Positions 26,979-35,025 of a stretch of DNA of 64,000 bases are shown here, piece after piece. The translations under genes were made by a program, and so were the position numbers. The notes below the pieces were generated by a model. It saw only the letters and a list, made by a program, of their open reading frames with translations, was not told where the DNA came from and searched no databases. Positions within the stretch are counted from its first letter, which is position 1. Each line of letters starts with the position of its first letter. This DNA comes from an uncultured Eubacterium sp. (GTDB lineage: Bacteria > Bacillota > Clostridia > Lachnospirales > Lachnospiraceae): positions 1 to 64,000 of the forward strand of contig CANDMV010000003.1 of NCBI GenBank assembly GCA_947385875.1, in the 5' to 3' direction.

Positions 26979-28361
26979 CTAGCCTGCCTGCTTATCATTA
27001 AAAATCGCCTGCAGGCGCTGTGTAATCTCTTCAAATGAAAACTTTTCCATTGTAGCCTGCATCAAAAACTGATTAACCAGATTAATCTTTTGAATCGCGT
27101 AATCAATCGCTACATTCGAACCGCTTTTATAGGCACCGATATTAATCAAATCTTCTGCTTCATCGTAAGTACCCAGCACATTTCTCAGCTTTCCGGCTGC
27201 GCCTTTATGCTCTCCTGACGCAATCGCACTCATACATCTGGAAATACTCGCCAGTACATCGATCGCCGGATAATGGTTTTTCTGAGCCAGCTTTCTGGAT
27301 AATACAATATGTCCATCCAGAATACTTCGCGCCGTATCTGTGATTGGTTCATTAAAATCATCACCATCTACTAATACGGTATATAACCCGGTAATAGAAC
27401 CAACGTCTGAATTTCCTGCCCGTTCCAGCAGCTTCGGCATCTCCGAATAAATACTCGGCGGATATCCTCTCGTAACCGGCGGTTCTCCTGATGCCAGACC
27501 AATCTCACGCTGTGCCATACAAAAACGCGTCAGGGAATCCATCATCAGCAGCACATCCCTGCCCTGATCTCTAAAATATTCGGCAATCGCAGTTGCGGTC
27601 TTTGCAGCCTTATTACGAATCAGCGCCGGCTTGTCAGATGTAGCAACGACAACCACCGAACGCTTCATACCTTCTTCCCCTAAGTCATTTTCAATAAACT
27701 CACGAACCTCACGTCCGCGCTCTCCAATCAGGGCAATCACATTAATATCTGCTCTTGTGTTTCGCGCAAACATCCCCATTAAAGTACTTTTGCCTACACC
27801 AGAGCCTGCAAAAATACCAATACGCTGTCCTTTGCCGACTGTAATCAGTCCGTCTACCGCCTTTACTCCCAGCGGCAGTACTTCATTGATAATGACACGA
27901 TCCATCGGATCAGGCGGCATCGCCTCTACCGGATATTCTCTCAGCGACAGCCCTGAATTGTCATGCCACCCGTCATCTCTCTTTATATCTGTAGGTCTGC
28001 CTAATCCATCCAGTGTATGCCCTAAGAGATCATCTCCTACATAAACAGATAAAGGATGACCCGTATTCTCTACAATACATCCTACTCCAATGCCTTCGAC
28101 ATTTTCAAACGGCATCAGCAGGAGGTGCTTGTCACGAAATCCTACAACTTCGGCCATAACATATGTATTTTTTTCCTGATCGATCAGTATTCGGCATAAA
28201 TCATTCAATTTCGCGTCAGGCCCTAACGATTCTATCGTCAGGCCGACAACCTTGGCCACCTTACCAAATCGATTAAAATAATTCTTTTTCATCAAGGGAG
28301 CATATTTTTGAAAAAATATACTGCTCTGGTTCACACTCTGCATATTATGTTGTACTGCCAC
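26979..28361 (-). CDS. fliI: Flagellar export ATPase FliI
   Basis: This 460-residue ATPase is related to the F1 beta subunit. Walker A is GIFAGSGVGKSTLMGMFA, and Walker B lies in VLLMMDSLTRFCMAQRE. Other conserved blocks are IALIGERGREVREFIE and GLYTVLVDGDDFNEPITD. It powers export of flagellar substrates. The start is a GTG at 28361 with GAGG eight bases upstream. It lies between fliH and fliJ. Confidence 0.96.
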   Translation of the reverse strand: MAVQHNMQSVNQSSIFFQKYAPLMKKNYFNRFGKVAKVVGLTIESLGPDAKLNDLCRILIDQEKNTYVMAEVVGFRDKHLLLMPFENVEGIGVGCIVENTGHPLSVYVGDDLLGHTLDGLGRPTDIKRDDGWHDNSGLSLREYPVEAMPPDPMDRVIINEVLPLGVKAVDGLITVGKGQRIGIFAGSGVGKSTLMGMFARNTRADINVIALIGERGREVREFIENDLGEEGMKRSVVVVATSDKPALIRNKAAKTATAIAEYFRDQGRDVLLMMDSLTRFCMAQREIGLASGEPPVTRGYPPSIYSEMPKLLERAGNSDVGSITGLYTVLVDGDDFNEPITDTARSILDGHIVLSRKLAQKNHYPAIDVLASISRCMSAIASGEHKGAAGKLRNVLGTYDEAEDLINIGAYKSGSNVAIDYAIQKINLVNQFLMQATMEKFSFEEITQRLQAIFNDKQAG

Positions 28362-28385
28362 GATTCCATCCTCAAGCCAAAACTC

Positions 28386-29258
28386 TTAATCCATACAAGA
28401 CAATGCTCTTAAATCCTTCGTCAGATTCTCCAGCTGCACATCGATACCGCAGTCAAATATACCTTCATCTGTATCAATCGTACACTGACCCTGCTGGAGA
28501 GATTCATCCATAATAATATCTAATACGACTTCTCCGCCTATTTTTCTAAAAATCTCATCCCGCCCTGCCGACACAGTCTCATAATCATCCGCACTGACAC
28601 GAATGCGAAATTCCCGGCTGTTTTTAATATGCTGGACAGTATGCTGGATCAAATGAAGCAGAATCTTCCTGCGTCCGGCAAAATCTGTCATCAGTACTTT
28701 GTCAAATACTTCTATGACAGCATCCATCAGCTCTGGCTCCATTGTATGCAGCCGTTCGGCATATTCCTGCTCCTGCTGTTGACGCAACTGCTCCAGCTCC
28801 TCCCGCATCTGGGCTTCCTGTGCCTGCGCACGCTCCATGCCATTGGCATAGCCCAGCTCTTCGCCCTGTCTGCGAGCATTTTCTTTGATTTTTTCGGCTT
28901 CCTGCATCGCTTTCCTTAATAACTCTTCAGCATCTGCGGTCGCTTTGGCGGTAATCTCCGCCGCCTGCTCTTTGGCCTGCTCTACATAATCAATCTCAAG
29001 CTCCGGCGATATAGGAAGCTGTGGCGCAAATAATCCTTCGGTAAATTCTGCCTGACCATCTCCCGCCGCTTCGTCATCCTGCGAAGCAGGATCTGTCCCA
29101 GACGCTCCCGCCTGCTCCAGACGCTGCTGCCTCAGCTTTGCCTCCTGTTCGAAAGTCAATGCAGACAGCTTCTGCTCCAACAGCTCGTTATAATCAATCA
29201 CACGGGTGTAGACTCCTTCTTTGCTCTGATTGATCTGGCCTTTATATAAATTAGACAA
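28386..29258 (-). CDS. fliH: Flagellar export ATPase regulator FliH
   Basis: FliH (about 290 residues) has a long charged coiled coil (about 100-170) with EYAERLHTMEPELMDAVIEV following, and the C-terminal V-ATPase-E-like domain with FRIRVSADDYETV. It binds FliI. The frame extends upstream to 29291, but the TTG at 29258 (LSNLYKGQ, a common FliH start) is chosen. GGAGGTG lies at the right distance, and the overlap with fliG is then only 8 bp. Confidence 0.92.
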   Translation of the reverse strand: MSNLYKGQINQSKEGVYTRVIDYNELLEQKLSALTFEQEAKLRQQRLEQAGASGTDPASQDDEAAGDGQAEFTEGLFAPQLPISPELEIDYVEQAKEQAAEITAKATADAEELLRKAMQEAEKIKENARRQGEELGYANGMERAQAQEAQMREELEQLRQQQEQEYAERLHTMEPELMDAVIEVFDKVLMTDFAGRRKILLHLIQHTVQHIKNSREFRIRVSADDYETVSAGRDEIFRKIGGEVVLDIIMDESLQQGQCTIDTDEGIFDCGIDVQLENLTKDLRALSCMD

Positions 29259-30255
29259 CGATCTCGTCACCTCCGCCTCTTGAAATGACAATCTCAGCGG
29301 AATCCTCTAACTTACGTATTACAGCAACAATCTTCTGCTGCGCTTCTTCTACATCCTTCATCCTTACCGGACCCATAAATTCCATGTCCTCTTCAATCAT
29401 AGCAGCAAGACGCTTAGACAGATTCTTAAGGATAGCACCTTTCACTTCATCATTTGCACCCTTTAAGGCAATCGCAAGATCGCTGTTTTCTACATCGCGC
29501 AGTACACGCTGAATCGCGCGGTCATCAAGCAGCAGAATATCTTCGAATACGAACATCTTCTTGCGGATTTCGTCTGCCAGCTCTGGCTCTTCGACTTCGA
29601 GCGTTTCCATGATATGCTTTTCTGTACTTCGGTCTACGGTATTTAATATGTTGACAATCGCATCGACACCGCCGACAATCGTGTAATCCTGATTTGCCAG
29701 GGATGCCAACTTGCGTTCCAGCACGCTTTCTACTTCTTTAATAACATCCGGCGAGGTACGGTCCATCATCGCAATACGCTTTGCTACGTCTGCCTGCTTT
29801 TCTGGATCTAATGAACCAATAATCATAGATGCCTGATTCGGAGAAAGGTAAGACAGAATCATGGCAATCGTCTGCGGATGTTCATCCTGTATAAAGTTCA
29901 GCACCTGGCTTGCATCTGTCTTACGCACAAACTCGAATGGGCGTACCTGAAGGGATGCTGTCAGCTTTGTAATAACCTGCTGTGCCCTCTCCTCGCCGAG
30001 CGCCTTGTCCAAAAGGTCCTTTGCGTAGCCGATACCGCCTTCTGAAATATACTGCTGCGCCAGACATACCTGATAAAATTCATTGATGATGTCATCCTTT
30101 AACTGGGGCGCGATACTTCTGGTATTAGCGATTTCCAGAGTCAGCTCCTCGATCTCATCCTCTTTTAAATATCTAAATATACTTGCCGATTTTTCCGGCC
30201 CCAACGCTATCAGCAATACCGCTGCTTTCTGCAGGCCGCTCATCTTATCTGCCAT
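29251..30255 (-). CDS. fliG: Flagellar motor switch protein FliG
   Basis: This 334-residue FliG is the rotor protein that contacts MotA. The N-terminal domain starts MSGLQKAAVLLIALGPEKSA. The middle domain has the EHPQTIAMILSYL motif. The C-terminal torque helix carries the charged residues in FVFEDILLLDDRAIQRVLRD and EDMEFMGPVRMKDVEEAQQK. All regions are present. It lies between fliF and fliH. Confidence 0.97.
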   Translation of the reverse strand: MADKMSGLQKAAVLLIALGPEKSASIFRYLKEDEIEELTLEIANTRSIAPQLKDDIINEFYQVCLAQQYISEGGIGYAKDLLDKALGEERAQQVITKLTASLQVRPFEFVRKTDASQVLNFIQDEHPQTIAMILSYLSPNQASMIIGSLDPEKQADVAKRIAMMDRTSPDVIKEVESVLERKLASLANQDYTIVGGVDAIVNILNTVDRSTEKHIMETLEVEEPELADEIRKKMFVFEDILLLDDRAIQRVLRDVENSDLAIALKGANDEVKGAILKNLSKRLAAMIEEDMEFMGPVRMKDVEEAQQKIVAVIRKLEDSAEIVISRGGGDEIVV

Positions 30256-30274
30256 GTTTCTCCCTCAATTATCA

Positions 30275-31903
30275 CTATTCCCAATCTTCATTCAGCCAGT
30301 TGCGCAGCAGTGATGCCACCGCTTCCGGCTTTTCATCCACAAATTTCTCAATCAATACTCTGGCTTCAGATTTCTCTTTGAATCCAATGTCTTCCAGATT
30401 CTCTTCTTCGTTCTCTTTTGTCGTCTGCAATAATGTCTCTACCGATAACTCCGGCTCGATCTCCGGCTCTTTTTCCTTTCTGGTACTCATAAATACAACA
30501 AAGCCGAGCAGCGCAAAAATCAAAACCGCAAGCAGAATCTCAAGATAATCCGTAAGCGTTCTTCCGCTTCCCTGCGATGGAATAAACACCGGCTCCTGAT
30601 ATGCGATAATAGAAATCCTCTCCGCATCAATACCGGTCGCCATTGCCACAGCGTTGACAATATCAGCCCCTACCTGCTGCTGTTGAATGCCCTGACTTTC
30701 AATCTGTGCCTGATATTCTTCAAAAGTCATATCCTCCAGTTCGCCGGCTGCTCGCAGCGCATCTTCGTCATATTTTACATAAGACCTTGTCGCTACGCTG
30801 ATTGAAGCTGCATCTGTCAGCGCACCGCCAAATTTCGATATATTCTCTTTAATTTCTTCATTTAATGCATAATTATTCGTACGGTCCGAAATTGTTGTAG
30901 TTGTATTTTCTCCATCATTTATTACATATGTATTGCCGTCTTCCCCGTTTCCGTCAGTCCCCGGAACACCTCCCGGCGTAGACGTTGTCTCTTCATCATA
31001 GGCGCTTTCATTCTGCAGATACCCATTATCACGCCCTTCTGGTACGGAATAATTCTTACTGGTTGTCTTTGATTCATCAAAATCAAACGGCAGATTCAGC
31101 CCTACATCTACACTCTGATATAGCCCGGTACCGAGCAGCACATCTTTTACATCCTGCTTTACGCCATTTTCCCATTTCTGCTTAAATGACAGCTGAGAGG
31201 AAGTAAGTCCTGCTGCCGAAGAGCCATTTTCAATATTACCGGCATATAACAGATTCATATTACTGTCCATAATTGAAATATGTTCTGTTGTGTCATTCCC
31301 AAGCTCAGTCGCGACCATCTGTGCCAGACCCATAGCCTGGTCTTCCGACATCTCACTGTTCAGCGTTAAAAATACCGCTGCTGAAGACTCCCGTTTGCTC
31401 GCTACCAACGTACCGTCATTTGTCGGAATCTCCAAGCTCACAACCGCATCTTCTACATTCGATAGACTTTTCAAGATCGTTGCCAGCCTTTTTTCCTTGT
31501 GCTCTTTATACAGCTTTGACTTATCTGCTTCTGTCGTACTAAGACTGCCGTTTAGTATGTCTTTCAGCTGGCCGTCTTCCGTCTGAATCGCGTTAGATCC
31601 CAGCAGGATATTCGCTTTTGCTGAATCTGATTTTTTTATCATAAAAACCATTCCATCATCAGACTGTTCAAATTTAATTCCCGCATCATCTAAAAGCGTC
31701 TGCACAGAAGCTGCTTCCGTCGCTGTCTCACACTGTTTAATCATGACCATCTCTGGTCTCGTCAGCACGAACGAAAGAATAGCGATTGCAAGTATCACGA
31801 CTAACGCAGAGCTTGCAATAATCATCTGCTGTTTTCTTGTAAAATGCTTCCACCATTCTACAATCCTATTTCCTATTTCCCGTACTCTGTCAGGCATTTC
31901 CAT
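30275..31903 (-). CDS. fliF: Flagellar MS-ring protein FliF
   Basis: This 542-residue protein has two membrane helices, near residues 25-46 and 440-470, bracketing a large extracytoplasmic ring-building region. Conserved pieces are MVIKQCETATEAASVQTLLD-type RBM1, YKEHKEKRLATILKSL and VVSLEIPTNDG. The C-terminal tail that binds FliG (EKFVDEKPEAVASLLRNWLN) is present. It forms the base of the flagellum and lies between fliE and fliG. Confidence 0.96.
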   Translation of the reverse strand: MEMPDRVREIGNRIVEWWKHFTRKQQMIIASSALVVILAIAILSFVLTRPEMVMIKQCETATEAASVQTLLDDAGIKFEQSDDGMVFMIKKSDSAKANILLGSNAIQTEDGQLKDILNGSLSTTEADKSKLYKEHKEKRLATILKSLSNVEDAVVSLEIPTNDGTLVASKRESSAAVFLTLNSEMSEDQAMGLAQMVATELGNDTTEHISIMDSNMNLLYAGNIENGSSAAGLTSSQLSFKQKWENGVKQDVKDVLLGTGLYQSVDVGLNLPFDFDESKTTSKNYSVPEGRDNGYLQNESAYDEETTSTPGGVPGTDGNGEDGNTYVINDGENTTTTISDRTNNYALNEEIKENISKFGGALTDAASISVATRSYVKYDEDALRAAGELEDMTFEEYQAQIESQGIQQQQVGADIVNAVAMATGIDAERISIIAYQEPVFIPSQGSGRTLTDYLEILLAVLIFALLGFVVFMSTRKEKEPEIEPELSVETLLQTTKENEEENLEDIGFKEKSEARVLIEKFVDEKPEAVASLLRNWLNEDWE

Positions 31904-32058
31904 TCACTCTCCGTATGTATTCTATAATCATATGCGCCAGCTCGGATCCTGCTGTCTGCGCCCTGATTTCTTATACCAAAAAACCTGCACAATTTCTGCT
32001 CAGCTTCTTGCGAAACCTCCCGCAGACAGCAGACAGAGCCGCTGCCGCAGACAACCCG

Positions 32059-32379
32059 CTAAATCTGCATCTGCATAATCTCGCGGTAGGCTTCCTGCAG
32101 CTTATCTTTCACTGCTACTGTATACTGCAGCGCGATATTTGCTTTTGACTGTGCGATTAAAAGATCATGCGTATTTTCTGACTTTCCTAATGCAAACTGG
32201 ATCATGGCAGATTCTGCATCATTATGCAGGTCATTTGTCTCTTCTACCATGCCAAGCGCAGACTGAAAGACTGTCTCAAAATGCTCCTGATCTTCCTGCG
32301 CCGCAATCTTAAAACGTTCCTGCGCCATTTCAAAGGCTGATTCTGCTTTTGTAATTCCTGTTACACTCGAAATATCCAT
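32059..32379 (-). CDS. fliE: Hook-basal body complex protein FliE
   Basis: This 106-residue FliE connects the MS ring to the rod. It contains the family core NDLHNDAESAMIQFALGKSE and ends with YTVAVKDKLQEAYREIMQMQI. The size is right. It lies between flgC and fliF. A gap of about 150 bp to fliF contains no recognisable gene. Confidence 0.95.
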   Translation of the reverse strand: MDISSVTGITKAESAFEMAQERFKIAAQEDQEHFETVFQSALGMVEETNDLHNDAESAMIQFALGKSENTHDLLIAQSKANIALQYTVAVKDKLQEAYREIMQMQI

Positions 32380-32429
32380 TTTTCATAACCTCCTAATTGT
32401 TCATGCCAGTGCTGACATCATTAACGATT

Positions 32430-32876
32430 CTACTTACCGATCTGGAGACCGGCCTGTGCCATAGCTTTGCTTGCGTCGAATGCTGTAATATTCGCTTCGT
32501 ATGCGCGGCTGGCATCAATTAAGTTGGTCATTTCCGTTACAAGATTGACATTCGGATAAGAAACATATCCGTTTTCATCTGCATCCGGATGCGACGGATC
32601 ATATTCCATAATGAAGTCCGTCGTCCGGTCTTCATCTACTCTTGTTACCTTTACTCCATTTCCGATATGGCTGCCCCGCTTTCTGCTTTCCGTTAAATAG
32701 CGGTCAAATTTGCTGATTCCTTTTTCCTGAAAAGCAACAATTTTACGGCGGTACGGCGTTCCGGCATCTGTCCTTGTCGTATTTACATTTGCCAGATTCT
32801 GCGCAATAACATCTGCGCGAAACTGCTGTGCCGTCATGCCCGAAGCACTTATATTAAATGATTGAAACAATCCCAT
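32430..32876 (-). CDS. flgC: Proximal rod protein FlgC
   Basis: This 148-residue rod protein has the N-terminal motif FNISASGMTAQQFRADVIAQ followed by NLANVNTTRTDAGTPYRRK, and a C-terminal helix SRAYEANITAFDASKAMAQ. It forms the rod with FlgB. GGGGATGAAAG lies upstream of the ATG at 32876. Confidence 0.97.
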   Translation of the reverse strand: MGLFQSFNISASGMTAQQFRADVIAQNLANVNTTRTDAGTPYRRKIVAFQEKGISKFDRYLTESRKRGSHIGNGVKVTRVDEDRTTDFIMEYDPSHPDADENGYVSYPNVNLVTEMTNLIDASRAYEANITAFDASKAMAQAGLQIGK

Positions 32877-32976
32877 TCTCTTTCATCCCCTTCTTAAGCC
32901 GCCTCCTAATCAGCAGCATCCGTGTAATTTTTATAAATTCGCCAAACTCAATCAATCTCGCAGTTCTTCTTGTCAC

Positions 32977-33378
32977 TTACTTGCCAAGCGCTGTCCTCAT
33001 CCGCATAAATTCCTGCGATATGCTGTCTGTCAATCCCTGATACCTCAGACGCTCGGATGCCAGCTCTACATTCTCTAAATGTATGTCTACGTTATTTCCA
33101 TCTTCCCGATATGAGAACATGTCTGAGCTCTGGTCAATCTTCGAAATTGCTGTCAAATGATTCATATGTACATTATGCACCCTGCTATCCAGATCCCTAT
33201 TGTATTTGGACTCCATCAGCTCCATCTCAAGAAGAGACTGGAAATCCACGTCATAACGTTTATAATCCGGTGTTGTCGCATTCGCGATATTGTTCACCAA
33301 TGTGCTATTGCGCAGCCAGCTGGCATCTGCCGCTTTATCCAGCACGTTAATATAATCAAATGCAGATGAACTGAACAT
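32977..33378 (-). CDS. flgB: Proximal rod protein FlgB
   Basis: FlgB (133 residues) is the first gene of the fla/che operon. It shows WLRNSTLVNNIANATTPDYK and the C-terminal LRYQGLTDSISQEFMRMRTA. The open frame reaches 33480, but AGGAGGAAAAAT immediately before the ATG at 33378 sets the start at MFSSSAFDYINVL, as in the family. A sigma-A promoter lies about 88 bases upstream. Confidence 0.96.
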   Translation of the reverse strand: MFSSSAFDYINVLDKAADASWLRNSTLVNNIANATTPDYKRYDVDFQSLLEMELMESKYNRDLDSRVHNVHMNHLTAISKIDQSSDMFSYREDGNNVDIHLENVELASERLRYQGLTDSISQEFMRMRTALGK

Positions 33379-33465
33379 ATTTTTCCTCCTCATCACTCTC
33401 TTTTTCAAGCCGCTGAAACAAACGGAACAGCTACCTATGTATATCCATAAAATCACCCTACATAC

Positions 33466-33493
33466 ATTATAGTGAATCACACGATTTTTACAA
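33466..33493 (-). promoter_or_regulatory. Main promoter of the fla/che operon
   Basis: On the minus strand TTGTAA (33488-33493) and a perfect TATAAT (33466-33471) are separated by 16 bases. They lie about 88 bases before the flgB start and downstream of codY. This matches a sigma-A promoter and is the best candidate in the codY-flgB gap. No SigD-type promoter was seen here. Confidence 0.7.
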
Positions 33494-33510
33494 GATATTT
33501 TTTAAATTTT

Positions 33511-33536
33511 TACAACATTATTTACACGATGTTGTA
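33511..33536 (-). promoter_or_regulatory. Candidate operator upstream of the fla/che promoter
   Basis: TACAACAT (33511-33518) and ATGTTGTA (33529-33536) form a perfect 8-bp inverted repeat with a 10-base spacer. It lies about 18 bases upstream of the -35 hexamer of the flgB promoter. The centre-to-centre distance of the arms is 18 bp, close to two helical turns, as for dimeric regulators. No T-run follows on the codY transcript side, so a terminator is less likely. It does not match the CodY consensus I know. Confidence 0.5.
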
Positions 33537-33604
33537 TAATTTTGTCGAAGAAACACTATATTTGGCATTTAATGGTAAAAAAGGAACCCGAAGTCCTCCA
33601 GAAA

Positions 33605-34390
33605 TCAGATTCCCTTTTGATTTTTTTTCTTAATTGCATCTAATTCTGAAAATACTACATCATTAATCACTTTTATGTAGGTACCTTTCATTCCGGAAGA
33701 GCGCGACTCAATCACTCCTGCACTTTCAAATTTACGCAGGGCATTTACAATAACAGATCGCGTGATTCCGACACGGTCTGCCACTTTGCTTGCAACCAGT
33801 ATTCCTTCTGTACCATCCAGCTCGTCAAAAATATGTATAATCGCTTCCAGTTCTGAAAATGATAACGTGCTTATTGCAGAACGGACAATCTGAATCTTCC
33901 TTGTCTCCTCCTCATTCTCCTCATTTACAGAACGCATCATCTCAAGTCCTACGACCGTAGTGCCATATTCACACAAAATGATATCATCAATGTCATACGG
34001 ACAGTCACTGCGGTATACAAATAATGTACCAAGTCTTTCCCCTGCAATATCAATCGGCGTAATAATCGCTGAATATTTATTAATATTCTGAACAAATCCA
34101 AGCGTCTCTAAATTCACATTTTCTTTTGTAGAAAGTATGCCGAGCAGACGTTCATTTAACATGTCATCGATGAGTTCACCCACTTCATCTACAATCAGCT
34201 CAGAAATCTCTGCAATACCGCTGCATCTGCCGATTCCTAATACTTTTCCTTTTTTACTGATGACAAGAATATTGGACTGGAGAATGTCTGTCATCACCTC
34301 ACAGATATCATTGAACACTACTTTGGAGGAATTGTTATTATGAAGCAGCTTATTTATTTTTCTCGTCTTATCCAATAATTGAACACTCAC
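33605..34390 (-). CDS. codY: GTP/branched-chain amino acid-sensing global repressor CodY
   Basis: This 261-residue CodY has an N-terminal GAF-type ligand domain (residues about 1-160) and a C-terminal winged helix with ASKVADRVGITRSVIVNALR, then KFESAGVIESRSSGMKGTY, the highly conserved CodY DNA-binding region. It represses nutrient-uptake and many other genes when GTP and branched-chain amino acids are high. It starts with GTG at 34390, preceded by AGGAGG with 7-base spacing. It sits just upstream of flgB as in B. subtilis, so some flagellar transcription may be read-through from codY. Confidence 0.97.
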   Translation of the reverse strand: MSVQLLDKTRKINKLLHNNNSSKVVFNDICEVMTDILQSNILVISKKGKVLGIGRCSGIAEISELIVDEVGELIDDMLNERLLGILSTKENVNLETLGFVQNINKYSAIITPIDIAGERLGTLFVYRSDCPYDIDDIILCEYGTTVVGLEMMRSVNEENEEETRKIQIVRSAISTLSFSELEAIIHIFDELDGTEGILVASKVADRVGITRSVIVNALRKFESAGVIESRSSGMKGTYIKVINDVVFSELDAIKKKNQKGI

Positions 34391-34526
34391 GGATATGCCT
34401 CCTATTCTGCGTAAACAGCCTGATTTTTGCTGTCGAACATACAGATTCCAAATTATTACAATTTTATTACTTTTTATCTGGAATAATCATAACACTCTTT
34501 ATCTGATAATTCAACCAATATTTTAT

Positions 34527-34555
34527 ATTATATGAATTTTATATTTTTTTGTCAC
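34527..34555 (-). promoter_or_regulatory. codY promoter
   Basis: On the minus strand GTGACA (34550-34555) is followed after 17 bases by TATAAT (34527-34532). It lies about 140 bases before the codY GTG in a very AT-rich leader. It is a good sigma-A match and shows codY can be transcribed separately from topA. Confidence 0.6.
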
Positions 34556-34604
34556 AGTTTATAACCTGGATTTGCATGTAGTTTCCAATGACTTCCAATG
34601 TGAT

Positions 34605-34910
34605 TCACATGGATACCCGGACGCCAGTTGAGGGGTGCAGGCCTGCACCCCTCAATCGACTGTTTTTGATAAGCCTTACAATAAAAATGCTACTATTCTG
34701 ACAGAATCTTTAGCTGTAAAGAGCTGACCAGAATTCGCCGGCTGGATACAGATGTTTAGCTGTGAAACGCCGGCTGGAATTCGCTGACTGGATACGGATT
34801 TTACTTAGGGATTCTTAGCATTCTGGAAAAGTCACCAGGAGACGGAACCGCTCCCCGCACCCGGCGTCCTCGCAGCCGGTATGTAACAATTTATCTGAAT
34901 TGCTACATAC
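34605..34910. repeat. Palindromic intergenic repeat, copy 1 (codY-topA gap)
   Basis: The 635-bp gap between codY and topA holds a structured element. Its left end has GGATACCCGGACGC (34611-34624), then a perfect 28-bp palindrome at 34628-34655 built on TTGAGGGGTGCAGG and its complement, then CTGTTTTTGATAAGCCTTAC. Its right end, in inverted orientation, has CCGCACCCGGCGTCC and TGTAACAATTTATCTGAATT (34850-34902). In between is an imperfect duplication of a segment containing TTTAGCTGT and CGCCGGCTGGA. The same end motifs recur near 46.6-47.07 kb and 62.83 kb. No ORF of note is inside. Confidence 0.7.
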
Positions 34911-35025
34911 TAAAGATCGTTTGGAACGACAAAGGTTCTCATATTTTGTTTATATTATTGCTGACAATGGAAACAGTACTGTCATTTATATTTTAATGCA
35001 GCATTTACACAGCTTTATTTACTGA

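Noticed and set aside
32977-33480. Longer flgB frame reaching 33480
   Set aside because: The upstream part covers the promoter at 33466-33493, and AGGAGG marks the ATG at 33378.
33511-33536. CodY-binding box
   Set aside because: The dyad TACAACAT/ATGTTGTA does not resemble AATTTTCWGAAAATT; no good CodY box was found near flgB.
33560-33604. Strong terminator after codY
   Set aside because: There is a run of Ts and weak pairing (GGAA/TTCC), but no stable stem that I could draw; read-through into flgB remains possible.
34628-34655. Intrinsic terminator of topA
   Set aside because: The palindrome is strong, but on the topA strand no T-run follows, and it lies almost 400 bp past the stop. It fits the repeat family better.
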